DNA from: Methylobacter sp.
GTDB taxonomy: Bacteria > Pseudomonadota > Gammaproteobacteria > Methylococcales > Methylomonadaceae
DNA: 64,000 bases
NCBI GenBank assembly: GCA_023229605.1
Contig: JALNYY010000002.1
Coordinates: 66,530-130,529, forward strand
Reading direction: 5' to 3'
The notes under the pieces were generated by a model. It worked only from the letters and a program-made list of their open reading frames with translations. It did not search any database and was not told the DNA's origin. Positions 26,400 to 35,214 of this stretch are shown here, one piece after another (position 1 is the first letter of the stretch; each line of letters begins with the position of its first letter). The position numbers and the translations under genes are program-made.

Positions 26400-26645
26400 A
26401 TGAATAGATATAACCGCATCTTTATCGGCTTGATGGAAATGTGTAATACCGGTTATTGGACACCGGCTGAGGAAGCTTGCCATGACTTGCGTTTAGAGCG
26501 ATACCAATTCGAGCTATCTGTAGCCAATCAAAACCCAGCCAACAACACAGACGCTATGCCGACCTATAAAGCGTGGAGCATCGGCTTTATAGGCGCTTTG
26601 TTAGGAATGGTAATCGGCGCTTTAATCCGGCAAACTTTTGTTTAA
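26400..26645 (+). CDS. Small protein with C-terminal membrane segment
   Basis: 81 aa, starting three bases after the cysteine-rich gene. The N-terminus is polar and has one Cys. Residues about 58-78 (WSIGFIGALLGMVIGALIRQ) form one membrane helix with a GxxxG pattern. Function unknown. Confidence 0.5.
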   Translation: MNRYNRIFIGLMEMCNTGYWTPAEEACHDLRLERYQFELSVANQNPANNTDAMPTYKAWSIGFIGALLGMVIGALIRQTFV

Positions 26646-26654
26646 AACCGGGCG

Positions 26655-27548
26655 ATGCACCTAACCCTATCCAACGGCAAGCCCATACGCGGCGACTTAA
26701 TCAAACTGGTGGTCTTGCGCTACGATATGTCGCCGGTACCGGCCACGCTGGAGGCCGAAATCCGCGTTGATGATGAACTGCGAAAGCTGTTGGCAGACGG
26801 CAAAACCATCAACTGCAACGGCGACGATTTTCACATCGTTAAACCGGCGGCTCCTTCGGGCAATATCGCGCAAGGCCAGCATGATATGGGATTTTTGCGC
26901 ATTACCGCGCTGCTAAATGCTTGCCATGCCGTCACCTTTGTGCGGCAACGGGCGATCATCAAAGAAAACGTCGTGTTGTCGCAAATATACCGCGCATCTG
27001 GGGCGACGCTAAGGGGTGTTGACGGCGATTTTAAAGTGGATCGGTTCAACTGCATGGTCGGCGGAACCCCGAGCTTTAAAATAGCGCAATTATTGCAGGA
27101 AGAGGGCGGCATTGTGTGCTGGAAGGGTGGCAAGCTCAAGTTTATGCGTCTGCCCGACCTGTTTAAGCAAAAACCCGTGCTGTCCATGCCCGACAATGCC
27201 AGCGAGAACATCATCAGCGGCTTTCTTGAGCGCCATGAGATCCCATCGTTTCATTCGCTTTCGCCAACGGGCGAGATTGTACATGGCAACCGGGATAAGG
27301 CTCGGTCATCCCGCTTTGTGCCGCACAAAAACGAACAGCAGTTGATTAATATGTCGCGCTGCTTGGTGCAACGGAAAATAATTCCCAGAATGGACTACAA
27401 CGACAAGATTTATGCCGGTGACGTGATTGAGTTTATCGGCGCACAGCCGTTGGTCGTCGTGACGGCGGCGCATGTATTTTGTAGCGGCACCGATGGCGGC
27501 GGCAGCCAACAGTACACAAAGCTCTGGTTGAGCGGGTTGGTAGGGTAA
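26655..27548 (+). CDS. Baseplate hub protein (gp27/gpD-like)
   Basis: 297 aa. It has the order expected for hub proteins: a beta domain near the start (LTLSNGKPIRGDLIKLVVLR), a helical middle with VCWKGGKLKFMRLPDLF, and a C-terminal beta segment containing DKIYAGDVIEFIGAQPLVVV. It overlaps the spike gene by one base, the usual hub-spike pairing. Confidence 0.6.
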   Translation: MHLTLSNGKPIRGDLIKLVVLRYDMSPVPATLEAEIRVDDELRKLLADGKTINCNGDDFHIVKPAAPSGNIAQGQHDMGFLRITALLNACHAVTFVRQRAIIKENVVLSQIYRASGATLRGVDGDFKVDRFNCMVGGTPSFKIAQLLQEEGGIVCWKGGKLKFMRLPDLFKQKPVLSMPDNASENIISGFLERHEIPSFHSLSPTGEIVHGNRDKARSSRFVPHKNEQQLINMSRCLVQRKIIPRMDYNDKIYAGDVIEFIGAQPLVVVTAAHVFCSGTDGGGSQQYTKLWLSGLVG

Positions 27549-28120
27549 TGGAATACGGCGGCTATCCGGGTAAATACCCGGCTGTCGTTGAAACCTACGA
27601 CCAAACGACTCGACAGGTACGTGTATCGATACCGGGTATTACTGACGGCAAAGACGTGTTCCCGCTGGCTGAAATTGAATACCCGGTCGGCGACAAATCG
27701 CGCATTGTCGAAGGCCAGCACCAGACCGAGATTGAAATACTACCCGGCGATCATATCTGGGTGGAGTTTATCGGTGGTGATGAGCGTTATCCGCTGATTA
27801 CCGGCTACCGGAACCCGAATGCACCTAGTTCGAACTCAATCAACTGGCGGCGCTGGCATCATGCCAATATTGAGCTTACGGCGGATGGCATTATGCGGCT
27901 GAATGCGCATGATATTGAGTTTAATGCCATAGCAACCATTACAACGAATGCAAAAAACTCAACAAGGAATATCGCAGAAACTGATACAACAACGGCAACC
28001 GATACAGTTATTAATGCAAAAACACAAGTGAATGGCAGCATGTTGAAACACAACAGCAAAAATGTCGGCGATACCCATACCCATCCGCACGGAGATCCTG
28101 TTGTTGGAGTACCGACTTAA
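27548..28120 (+). CDS. Baseplate central spike (gpV/gp5-like)
   Basis: 190 aa. An N-terminal OB-fold (YPAVVETYDQTTRQVRVSIP, LPGDHIWVEFIGGDERYPLI) precedes a threonine/asparagine-rich beta-helix (ATITTNAKNSTRNIAETDTT). The C-terminal tip holds DTHTHPHGD, an H-x-H pair like that which binds iron at the apex of P2 gpV-type spikes. The spike pierces the outer membrane. Confidence 0.85.
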   Translation: MEYGGYPGKYPAVVETYDQTTRQVRVSIPGITDGKDVFPLAEIEYPVGDKSRIVEGQHQTEIEILPGDHIWVEFIGGDERYPLITGYRNPNAPSSNSINWRRWHHANIELTADGIMRLNAHDIEFNAIATITTNAKNSTRNIAETDTTTATDTVINAKTQVNGSMLKHNSKNVGDTHTHPHGDPVVGVPT

Positions 28121-28156
28121 TGCAAATTAACAATTAGTTTTAAAGAGGATATACAA

Positions 28157-28639
28157 GTGGACAATAAACTACTCTTCACCTTTGCAGATTTATCAATTAA
28201 AGACAAAGCAGCCAAAGCCGCGATCAAATACTTTGCCAGAGCCGGGGCGCATGTTGTGGCTCAAGACGTATCGCCGCAGATTAAACGCACATCCGGCATT
28301 AGCTTTCGAGAAATGAAGCTGACCTTTGCCGACTCGCAAACAATCCTGTTTCGAATCAAGCAGAGCGGCGACATTTACCAAATCCTGCTCAATGGCAAGG
28401 TTACGCCGATCAAGAATCAGGATGACCATATCGGTGCCATCGCCGAATTGGTGCAAATGCTGGATACTGGACGCACCAAGTTCCAAGCAAAACTGGCTAA
28501 GGCGTTGGTTAAATTGCCGCCTGCGCTCAAGACCGCAGCGCCTAAAATGCTGGCGGCACTGACTGAAAAGCGGGATGGATTGGTTGAAGCTATTGCGGCG
28601 GTTAGGGAGGAAATTGCGCAGGTTCGAGGAACGGCTTAG
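28157..28639 (+). CDS. Hypothetical protein, possibly a stand-alone anti-defence-type domain
   Basis: 160 aa from GTG 28157 with AGAGGAT upstream. The N-terminal half is alpha/beta (FREMKLTFADSQTILFRIKQ, LLNGKVTPIKNQDDH); the C-terminal half is a long helical hairpin (AALTEKRDGLVEAIAAVREE). The order of elements resembles residues about 255-375 of the 1579-aa protein at 40817 (ELSDGQTVSIFFHN, then a coiled coil). This is a weak, visual similarity. It may be an injected internal protein. Confidence 0.45.
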   Translation: MDNKLLFTFADLSIKDKAAKAAIKYFARAGAHVVAQDVSPQIKRTSGISFREMKLTFADSQTILFRIKQSGDIYQILLNGKVTPIKNQDDHIGAIAELVQMLDTGRTKFQAKLAKALVKLPPALKTAAPKMLAALTEKRDGLVEAIAAVREEIAQVRGTA

Positions 28640-28709
28640 TAAACTTTTTTACGCAAAATGACCGTTATAGTAAAAATGGATGCTTTTTTAAATTTTTAAA
28701 CATAAATTC

Positions 28710-28850
28710 ATGCACAACGCCCACGTAGCAAGACACTACCGCTTCATGTGTTGGCTTGCCGAAAAACAAAGCAATCCAATGGCACAACTGCACTATTACA
28801 CGCTGGCTATGCTTGAGGTCGATCCAGCATGGAAGCCTAACCACTTGTAG
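28710..28850 (+). CDS. Small protein, 46 aa
   Basis: ORF from ATG 28710 to TAG 28848-28850, ending two bases before the next promoter-like site. The product is rich in His, Trp and Tyr (MHNAHVARHYRFMCWLAEKQ) and looks like an alpha-hairpin. Coding potential is suggested by exact fit in the gap. Confidence 0.4.
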   Translation: MHNAHVARHYRFMCWLAEKQSNPMAQLHYYTLAMLEVDPAWKPNHL

Positions 28851-28852
28851 CC

Positions 28853-28893
28853 CGGAAAACTCACCGAAACACCCATACCTTACCTCCCATAAT
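28853..28893 (+). promoter_or_regulatory. Phage promoter, CGGAAAAC-N27-CATAAT
   Basis: CGGAAAAC at 28853 and CATAAT at 28888-28893, exactly 35 bases from the first C. It precedes the portal gene at 28923. Confidence 0.7.
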
Positions 28894-28922
28894 GAGCCTA
28901 ACTATTATCATAGCGGCTCATT

Positions 28923-30458
28923 ATGGCGAAGAACCTACTATCCTCCCTTGGCATATCGAAACGGACGTACACAGCGGCCAATATCGCCCCAGCTAAGGAA
29001 ATAACCCAAGCCAGCACTTATATGTACGGCGCAGGCACTACTACAGTGGCTACGCTGCTGGGTTCCGGCAGGCGACAAGCACGGGCGCGGCAACAGGTTT
29101 ATGAAAAATGGGCATTAATGGAGTCCGACGCGGTGATCTCGTCGGCGCTCATGCTGCTGGTAACTACCGCTCTGGGCGGGCATGAAACCACCGGGCAAAT
29201 GGTATTCATCGAACAAAACCCCAAATTCCATGACAATAAAAAAATGGCGCAAATGGCTGAGGAAATCAATACGGATTTAGTTGATTTATTCAACCGCGTG
29301 GCTGTCCAGGTCGCTTATACCGGTTGCGCCTTTGGTGATTCGTTTGCGCGTATTTACAGTGATGGCCGGGGCGTGATCGACCTATACACCGATGAAATGG
29401 TCAGGCCGCCGCTGGTTCAATCATTTGAGCGCGGCAGTCGTACCGTAGGCTATGCCGTTTATACAGGGGATCGAAATTTTGAGCGCCTTAATGTCGAGCA
29501 GTTGGCGCGGTGTAAAATGCCGCGTACCCAGTGGGTACCGCAAAATGGTGTTATCGAAAAGTCTTTAAAAGTCGCCCTTACAGAAGATGATGTAGACAAG
29601 CTGCCATTAATGCCGTCAATGGCTGGCGGATCACTGCTGTATGCCGCAGAAGAAGCTTACGATAACTTTTCCGCATCGCTGAATGGCCTGGTAACTCAGC
29701 GATGGATGGATTCGATTAATGAAAAAATATTGACCGTAAACGTGGACGGGATGACCAAGGAACATCAAGAAAGGTTCCTTGGCTCCATCGTCACTATGGT
29801 CAAAAAAACAAAAGCCATCATAGAGTCTGCCGTAAAGAATGGCGTTGCTGTTTCCGAGAAAATAACGCATATCTTGCCGGTCGATAATGAAAAGCAAGTC
29901 GTTCAAATCAGTTCGCCAAACTCAGAAAATGGGCGCTCAAGCAATATCTCAATTGAGGATGTAATTCTTCACGCCAGACTCATGACGGGAGCGGTCGGCG
30001 GTGTCGATTTATCAATGATCGGTTTTTCTGACCAGCTTAATGGTGGGCTGGGTGGCGACGGTGGGTTTACCCGGACATCTGCGCAAATGGCGGAACGAGC
30101 GCGGGTCATTCGCACCTCTTTAGTCGATTTCTTCAATGACATAATCGACATTCATACCATGAACCGTTACGGCGTGGTGTTTAAGCCTAGCGAAAGACCG
30201 TGGAAGTTAAATTTCTACGGCAGCATATCGGCGCTTGAATCTGAGCGACAAAGAACCAAAGCCGACAGCATGAATTCCGGGCTGCTTTTGGTTGGAGCAA
30301 TCCAGCAACTTAAGGACGCCGGGGCAACTAAGGAAATGATGCAGGACTTCCTCACTAATGAAATGATGCTCGATGAGGAGCAGGCCAAGCTTTATGCGCC
30401 AATAGTTGATGTTAAGCCGCCCGCAGAAGGTGAAGGTGGAGGAGGGTTACCAGGATGA
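28923..30458 (+). CDS. Portal protein
   Basis: 511 aa. Segments fit portals of the T4 gp20 class: an N-terminal clip-proximal part with SGRRQARARQQVYEKWALME, ALMLLVTTALGGHE, a stem region with QVAYTGCAFGDSFARIYSDG, and a C-terminal helical crown (LKDAGATKEMMQDFLTNEMM). A Gly/Glu-rich tail ends it. It forms the 12-mer ring at the packaging vertex. Unusually it is 23 kb from the terminase and downstream of the baseplate genes. Confidence 0.7.
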   Translation: MAKNLLSSLGISKRTYTAANIAPAKEITQASTYMYGAGTTTVATLLGSGRRQARARQQVYEKWALMESDAVISSALMLLVTTALGGHETTGQMVFIEQNPKFHDNKKMAQMAEEINTDLVDLFNRVAVQVAYTGCAFGDSFARIYSDGRGVIDLYTDEMVRPPLVQSFERGSRTVGYAVYTGDRNFERLNVEQLARCKMPRTQWVPQNGVIEKSLKVALTEDDVDKLPLMPSMAGGSLLYAAEEAYDNFSASLNGLVTQRWMDSINEKILTVNVDGMTKEHQERFLGSIVTMVKKTKAIIESAVKNGVAVSEKITHILPVDNEKQVVQISSPNSENGRSSNISIEDVILHARLMTGAVGGVDLSMIGFSDQLNGGLGGDGGFTRTSAQMAERARVIRTSLVDFFNDIIDIHTMNRYGVVFKPSERPWKLNFYGSISALESERQRTKADSMNSGLLLVGAIQQLKDAGATKEMMQDFLTNEMMLDEEQAKLYAPIVDVKPPAEGEGGGGLPG

Positions 30459-30667
30459 GCGATCTAGCCGACAAAGCCGAAGAGCAAAGCCAATCGCTAC
30501 TCGATGCCAGCATTCAATCTATCCGCAATAATTCCGCGATTCAGATTAACGGCACCGGCAAGTGTTTGGTATGCAGTAAAAAGGTTGATCCTGTTGTTTT
30601 AAATAATGTCGAGTATATGCCTCGGTGGTGTTCGGTTAAATGTCGCGATGGTGGTTATGATGAGTAA
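30455..30667 (+). CDS. TraR/DksA-like zinc finger protein
   Basis: 70 aa, overlapping the portal stop by four bases. A helical N-terminus (MSDLADKAEEQSQSLLDASI) is followed by CLVC and CSVKC, the four-Cys zinc site of phage TraR-type proteins, which bind RNA polymerase secondary channel. The acidic coiled-coil tip residues are reduced, so polymerase binding is uncertain. Confidence 0.6.
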   Translation: MSDLADKAEEQSQSLLDASIQSIRNNSAIQINGTGKCLVCSKKVDPVVLNNVEYMPRWCSVKCRDGGYDE

Positions 30668-30676
30668 TTTCACAGC

Positions 30677-31582
30677 ATGAGCATTTACGATGATGCCGCT
30701 AACGCCCTATCCAAAAAAAACATAGCCAATGCTCTGCGTGACGGTGTTAGCTCGTCATTAAGCGGTATCAGCGGCGGAGTGACTGACGCGCTGGGCGGCA
30801 GCGCATTCGGCAAGGCCGTTTCAAACATCGGCACCAGCATGGCCTCCAATGCAGCCGCCGGGCTGGCAAACAAATACATCCCAGCCAGTATGCAGCGCAT
30901 GGCAACAACCGGATTCGGCGCGCTGGGCGACGTGATGAGCGGAAACCTCGACAACGCTGGAGTGCGCTTGCTGGATTCCGGCATGTTAAGCGAGTTTTTG
31001 CCCGGCATGGCGGGTATCGGCGCACAAGCCCGGTTTTTTGGTACGCCTACCCCGTTATTCGGCGGCATAAGCCCGGCAGAAGCAAAGCAAATCTACCAAG
31101 AAATGCGCAGCATCAATTTCTGTCGCAAGAACCTGTTTTTAATCGAGGTTTCAAGCCGGCTGCTGGGTGATATTTCCAGCCGCTTTAATATGTTCGTCGT
31201 TGACCTTGATTACTCACCGATGACGATTACTGGAGAGAAGCGCAAGATAGGCGCAGCGCATATCGACCTCGTTAATTCATCAGATCCAGTCGAGCTGAAA
31301 ATAACCACGATGGATGATACCGATGGTTTTGTGAAGGAGTGGTTCAGGGTACATCATGCCGCCACCGCATCATCGGACGGCACGGTCGGGCTACCCATCG
31401 AATACGCTATAAAGATAAAAGTCGTGCATGGCTTTATCACCCAAGGTAGCAATTATGGCGGCTATCAAGACCTTGGCTTATTTCGGGTGGCCGATTTGTC
31501 GGTAAGCCACAGTAGGCGAGAGGATGCTTTGCAGGAGGTGTCTTTGAGCTTTGTGCAAATGGATACTTTCATGGCTCCATGA
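30677..31582 (+). CDS. Tail-tube-fold protein (baseplate tube initiator or tube)
   Basis: 301 aa. The first 110 residues are Ala/Gly/Ser-rich and helical. The C-terminal 160 residues are a tube-like beta domain (NLFLIEVSSRLLGDISSRFN, DGFVKEWFRVHHAATASSDG, then FRVADLSVSHSRREDALQEV). The final SLSFVQMDTF strand is like that of gp19/gp54-type proteins. It lies directly before the tape measure, as tube initiators do. Confidence 0.55.
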   Translation: MSIYDDAANALSKKNIANALRDGVSSSLSGISGGVTDALGGSAFGKAVSNIGTSMASNAAAGLANKYIPASMQRMATTGFGALGDVMSGNLDNAGVRLLDSGMLSEFLPGMAGIGAQARFFGTPTPLFGGISPAEAKQIYQEMRSINFCRKNLFLIEVSSRLLGDISSRFNMFVVDLDYSPMTITGEKRKIGAAHIDLVNSSDPVELKITTMDDTDGFVKEWFRVHHAATASSDGTVGLPIEYAIKIKVVHGFITQGSNYGGYQDLGLFRVADLSVSHSRREDALQEVSLSFVQMDTFMAP

Positions 31583-31604
31583 TGATAAAAGGTAATAGAT
31601 AAAC

Positions 31605-33854
31605 ATGGCATTAAAAGCAGATTCGCAAGGCTTCCTAATCGGCGAGGTTGTATCAGACATCCGACGCGCGAATGAGCAATTAACCGGCATTCGTGCCGAC
31701 GTTAAGGCGATAAAAAACGCCTTATTGGGTGCAACGAGCAAAGGTTCAAAAAACGCTAATATCGACGGCGGTGCAAAAATAGCAGCGCCGACAAGCCGGC
31801 GTGATAACGGGACAAGCAAGGTGGCAACACCTGCCATGTCAAAAGGCGCATCCGTGCTTCCGCCAGCGCCAAAAAAAGCGGACACGCCCATTGGTCGGGA
31901 TGCGTCTACGGGTAAATTCACCAAAAAAGAAAAGCCGGATGACGGCAGCAATAAACCCGCTCCAGACGATAAAAAGGCGCAAAGCATAATCAGCAGCCTT
32001 GCCAGCCGCATTACTTCGACCGCAGCAGGGGCGGCGGCTGGAGCTGAAGAAGCCGACCCGGCGATAAAGGCCATCAAAGAAGTATCCGAGCCGATGATGC
32101 GCGGTTACCAAACCCTTTTTGGTGGCGGCGACAAGAAAGAGCGCTGGTTCCAGAAAATCTGGAAAGAACTTAACCTTTTCAGAAAAGACGAATCGGTATT
32201 TAACAAGGCCGAAGCTAAGACTTTGAAGAATATTGAAGGTAAACCGGGCGGCGGTGGCGGCGATGGTGATAGCTCCGGTGGAATTATGCTTGCCATAGGT
32301 GGATTGCTTGGTCGCTTAGGGCCGCTACTGTTAACTGGAATAACCGGTGTTTTAGGGTTTATCTTTTCGCCGATTGGCCTAGCGATAAGCGCAGCCGGGG
32401 CGGTGGCATGGGGCTTGTTTACCGAGGAAGGACAAAAGTTCTTCGGAGAAGTCGGCGCTAAGATTATTGCCGGCTGGGATAAGGCTATCGATTGGTTTGT
32501 TAAAAGCTCTCCAAAGACAATGGAGATGCTAAATAAAGGGCTTGATAAAACAAACGAAGCAATCGATGCTGTAGTTGATAGTTCACCTAAAACAGTAGCA
32601 GCCGTTAAATCTGGCGTTGACACTGCAAAAGACTTGGGCGGTAAAGCCGCTGATGCCGTTGCCAAGAGTTCGCCGAAAACAACCAAGGCATTAAGTAATG
32701 TATGGGGAGCGGCTAAAGAAGGAGCCGAAAATATATCCAGACGCGCAAAATTTAATGAAGTTGAGGCGGCGAAAAATTTCCAAGGCGGGGAGCAAATCAC
32801 CGGACTTAGTGATATTCAAACAAGAGCATTGGCCGCGAATACATCAAAAACAGAGAGCGCCGGAAAAGTAGATGCGGATAACAAACAAGGTTATTTCGGT
32901 CAGTATCAATTTGGTGCCGAAGCATTGATCGAAAGTGGATTAGTCAAGCAAGATAAACTTGAGGAAGCCAAAAAAGCATCCGGTAAGGATTGGTATAAAA
33001 AGCGCAACTCGCAAGGAGAAATGGGTGGGCATGAGGCCTTTTTGCGTGATAAATCAAACTGGAATACCGAGGGCGGATTGGATGCGTTCTTGCAAGATAA
33101 AGGGGCGCAAGACAAGGCGTTCGTCAAATACACCAGCAAAAATGTTGCCGGTGGAATTAGGAGTGGAGCTATTTCTAGTGGCGATTCTGCCGAAAATATA
33201 GCCGGATATTCTAAAGCCGCGCATTTAAAGGGCGTAGGCGGCGCAAATAAGCTGTTTAAAAATGGCATTGCAAGCACGGATGGCAACGGGACATCGACGG
33301 CAACGTACGCAAAACAAGCGGCTGCTGCCATGACTGAAACGGTTGATGCAATTAATGCGAAATCTGGCGAAACCGCCCCCGCTGTTGCATCCATGTCCGA
33401 CGCCCCAACCCAAGGTGGCCGCTACAAATATGATAAGCTTGAAGGTGGCAGTGCTCAGGTAACCGATAGTCAAGACGGCACCATTGGCCTTGCCAGCGAC
33501 GAGCAAGCTAACGCCTATAGAAGGCAGCAGGGTAAGCCTTACTTAGATTCATTTGCGGCAGCAAATAACCCGGACTCATACAGTCCGGGCGGTGTGTTTT
33601 CAAAGTCTCCTGCATTGCATGACTTCGTGGCTGGGCCAAGAAATAACACTCAAACCGCTTACGCGGCAGCGCCCAAAGTGCCAACATTTAGCCCGGTATC
33701 GGCACCGGCAGAAGCGCCCCCGGTTAAACAATATTTGGCTAGTAATTCAGATAGGAATACGGCGGCATCCGCCCCCATTATCGACGTAGGGCAAGACATC
33801 AAGGATCGGAATATAGCCCATATTGCGACCGGTGGGTTCTCGGGGCGTGGATAA
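31605..33854 (+). CDS. Tape measure protein with lysozyme-like domain
   Basis: 749 aa, the longest virion gene. An N-terminal coiled coil, a Gly-rich linker, then a hydrophobic segment (about residues 220-265, LAIGGLLGRLGPLLLTGITG) and helical repeats around SSPKT (three copies, KSSPKTMEMLN, DSSPKTVAAVK, KSSPKTTKALS). Residues about 405-470 (TSKTESAGKVDADNKQGYFG, QYQFGAEAL) resemble a peptidoglycan-degrading domain with a candidate catalytic Glu. It sets tail length and aids cell-wall penetration. Confidence 0.65.
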   Translation: MALKADSQGFLIGEVVSDIRRANEQLTGIRADVKAIKNALLGATSKGSKNANIDGGAKIAAPTSRRDNGTSKVATPAMSKGASVLPPAPKKADTPIGRDASTGKFTKKEKPDDGSNKPAPDDKKAQSIISSLASRITSTAAGAAAGAEEADPAIKAIKEVSEPMMRGYQTLFGGGDKKERWFQKIWKELNLFRKDESVFNKAEAKTLKNIEGKPGGGGGDGDSSGGIMLAIGGLLGRLGPLLLTGITGVLGFIFSPIGLAISAAGAVAWGLFTEEGQKFFGEVGAKIIAGWDKAIDWFVKSSPKTMEMLNKGLDKTNEAIDAVVDSSPKTVAAVKSGVDTAKDLGGKAADAVAKSSPKTTKALSNVWGAAKEGAENISRRAKFNEVEAAKNFQGGEQITGLSDIQTRALAANTSKTESAGKVDADNKQGYFGQYQFGAEALIESGLVKQDKLEEAKKASGKDWYKKRNSQGEMGGHEAFLRDKSNWNTEGGLDAFLQDKGAQDKAFVKYTSKNVAGGIRSGAISSGDSAENIAGYSKAAHLKGVGGANKLFKNGIASTDGNGTSTATYAKQAAAAMTETVDAINAKSGETAPAVASMSDAPTQGGRYKYDKLEGGSAQVTDSQDGTIGLASDEQANAYRRQQGKPYLDSFAAANNPDSYSPGGVFSKSPALHDFVAGPRNNTQTAYAAAPKVPTFSPVSAPAEAPPVKQYLASNSDRNTAASAPIIDVGQDIKDRNIAHIATGGFSGRG

Positions 33855-33897
33855 ATAACGCTTGACGCTTAACGCGCCGCGTTATATTCTTGGTCGC

Positions 33898-34179
33898 ATG
33901 ATTCAAACATTCCGCTGCAAACACACTGCTGCCATCTTTATGGGCAAAGAATCCCGGAAATGGCCTATTGAGTTCCAGATTCTGGCATTGCGTAAGCTGA
34001 ATATGCTGGATTCTGCACATACTATCGATATTTTGCGCAGCCCGCCCGGAAACCGACTGGAAAAACTGTCAGGCAACCGATCTGGTCAATGGAGTGTTCG
34101 TATCAATAACCAATGGCGACTGTGTTTCCGTTTTGAGAATGCCGTGGCCTATGACGTTGAAATTGTTGATTACCACTGA
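33898..34179 (+). CDS. higB: HigB-type toxin
   Basis: 93 aa from ATG 33898. RelE/HigB superfamily features: ALRKLNMLDSA, LRSPPGNRLEKLSGNRSGQW, SVRINNQWRLCFRF and the C-terminal VEIVDYH. These proteins cleave mRNA on the ribosome. TTGACG at 33862-33867 and TATTCT 17 bases later could be its promoter. It is followed by its antitoxin 12 bases downstream, the toxin-first order of hig loci. Confidence 0.9.
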   Translation: MIQTFRCKHTAAIFMGKESRKWPIEFQILALRKLNMLDSAHTIDILRSPPGNRLEKLSGNRSGQWSVRINNQWRLCFRFENAVAYDVEIVDYH

Positions 34180-34191
34180 GAGGGCTTTATT

Positions 34192-34542
34192 ATGACCATC
34201 CACGTTGATGACTTGGACAATATGGATTTTTCTGACGTGTCTACTGGAAATAACCTTCCCCCTATCCACCCTGGCGAAATCCTACGGGAAGAGTTTTTGG
34301 TGCCGCTTGGCATGACTGCGAACGCACTGGCATTGGCGCTTAAGGTGCCATCAACCCGTATCAATGACATCGTGCGCGAACGCCGTGCCATTTCTACAGA
34401 TACGGCGTTGCGTCTGGCGCGATATTTCGGAAATTCAGCACAATTCTGGCTTAACCTGCAAATAGGTTATGATTTGCGCATTACCAAGCAGAAAGCTTTG
34501 CCATCCATTGAGCGCGAAGTTTTGCCACGCGAGGCGGCTTGA
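34192..34542 (+). CDS. higA: HigA-type antitoxin
   Basis: 116 aa. LPPIHPGEILREEFLVPLGM then ALALALKVPSTRINDIVRER is the XRE/HigA helix-turn-helix, with DTALRLARYFGNSAQFWLNL after it. It neutralises HigB and represses the operon. Its N-terminus has a 20-residue acidic extension. Confidence 0.9.
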   Translation: MTIHVDDLDNMDFSDVSTGNNLPPIHPGEILREEFLVPLGMTANALALALKVPSTRINDIVRERRAISTDTALRLARYFGNSAQFWLNLQIGYDLRITKQKALPSIEREVLPREAA

Positions 34543-34559
34543 AGAGCGTGCGGCGTAAA

Positions 34560-34805
34560 TTAATCCCAGCTCCCGCTTGCGCCGCCGCCACCAAAATCAC
34601 CGCCACCGCCTGAATAGCGGCTACCCAAATCGCTTGAGCTACTTGAATCCGATTCAAATGATGGCGCAATAACCATATCACTGCCGAACGAATCTCGTCT
34701 TGCTTCAGGTGAATCACAGCGACTGCAACTTGGCCCGTCTCTGTGCATTGATGTTTTGGTGCATCCGCTTCTTTTGCATTTATAGGGCATGGGTCGCCTC
34801 GACAT
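34560..34805 (-). CDS. Small protein with zinc ribbon and Gly-rich tail
   Basis: 81 aa; the second Met (MPYKCKRSG) is an alternative start. CKRSGC and CSRC make a four-Cys zinc site. A Ser-rich stretch is followed by a tail GGGGDFGGGGASGSWD, which is common at the end of small bacterial accessory proteins. It is part of a minus-strand group with the coiled-coil protein upstream. Function unknown. Confidence 0.55.
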   Translation of the reverse strand: MSRRPMPYKCKRSGCTKTSMHRDGPSCSRCDSPEARRDSFGSDMVIAPSFESDSSSSSDLGSRYSGGGGDFGGGGASGSWD

Positions 34806-34818
34806 CAGAAATAGATTA

Positions 34819-35127
34819 TCAAATATTACCGGTCAGCCTAAACAACAGTCCCGCAATAATCGTTATTTGCAGTAAGCCAACACCTACTACCCAGCGAATT
34901 AAATCGGCCTTAGTTTCAGCAGCATCCTTGCGTATGATTAACTCCAGTTCTTTCAAGTCCCGCTTGGTAGCTAAATCATCAAGCTCATAATCATGCCGCG
35001 CTTGCTCCAGCGTATTTGATATAGTGGCTTTCTGCAAGTCGGTCAAGATTTCAGCCTGCTCCTCGCTAAACCCAGCGCCTTTCAGCTTTTTAACGAAATC
35101 ATGGGTATCGAATGTGATTGTAGTCAT
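34819..35127 (-). CDS. DUF1640-type coiled-coil membrane protein
   Basis: 102 aa. TFDTHDFVKKLKGAGFSEEQ and AEILTDLQKATISN start, then a coiled coil (LATKRDLKELELIIRKDAAE), then one C-terminal membrane helix (GVGLLQITIIAGLLFRL). This is the architecture of small DUF1640 proteins, frequent in mobile DNA, of unknown role. Confidence 0.8.
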   Translation of the reverse strand: MTTITFDTHDFVKKLKGAGFSEEQAEILTDLQKATISNTLEQARHDYELDDLATKRDLKELELIIRKDAAETKADLIRWVVGVGLLQITIIAGLLFRLTGNI

Positions 35128-35214
35128 AACGCATATCCTATTTTAATTTTTGCCAAATTATCCTCATGACCAACCTTTGTCAAGCGGGGAGCCGTCCTTG
35201 GCTATTACATCCGG

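Noticed and set aside
31478..32800. Minus-strand ORFs opposite the tape measure gene
   Set aside because: Low-complexity antisense shadows of the Ala/Gly/Lys-rich tape measure sequence.
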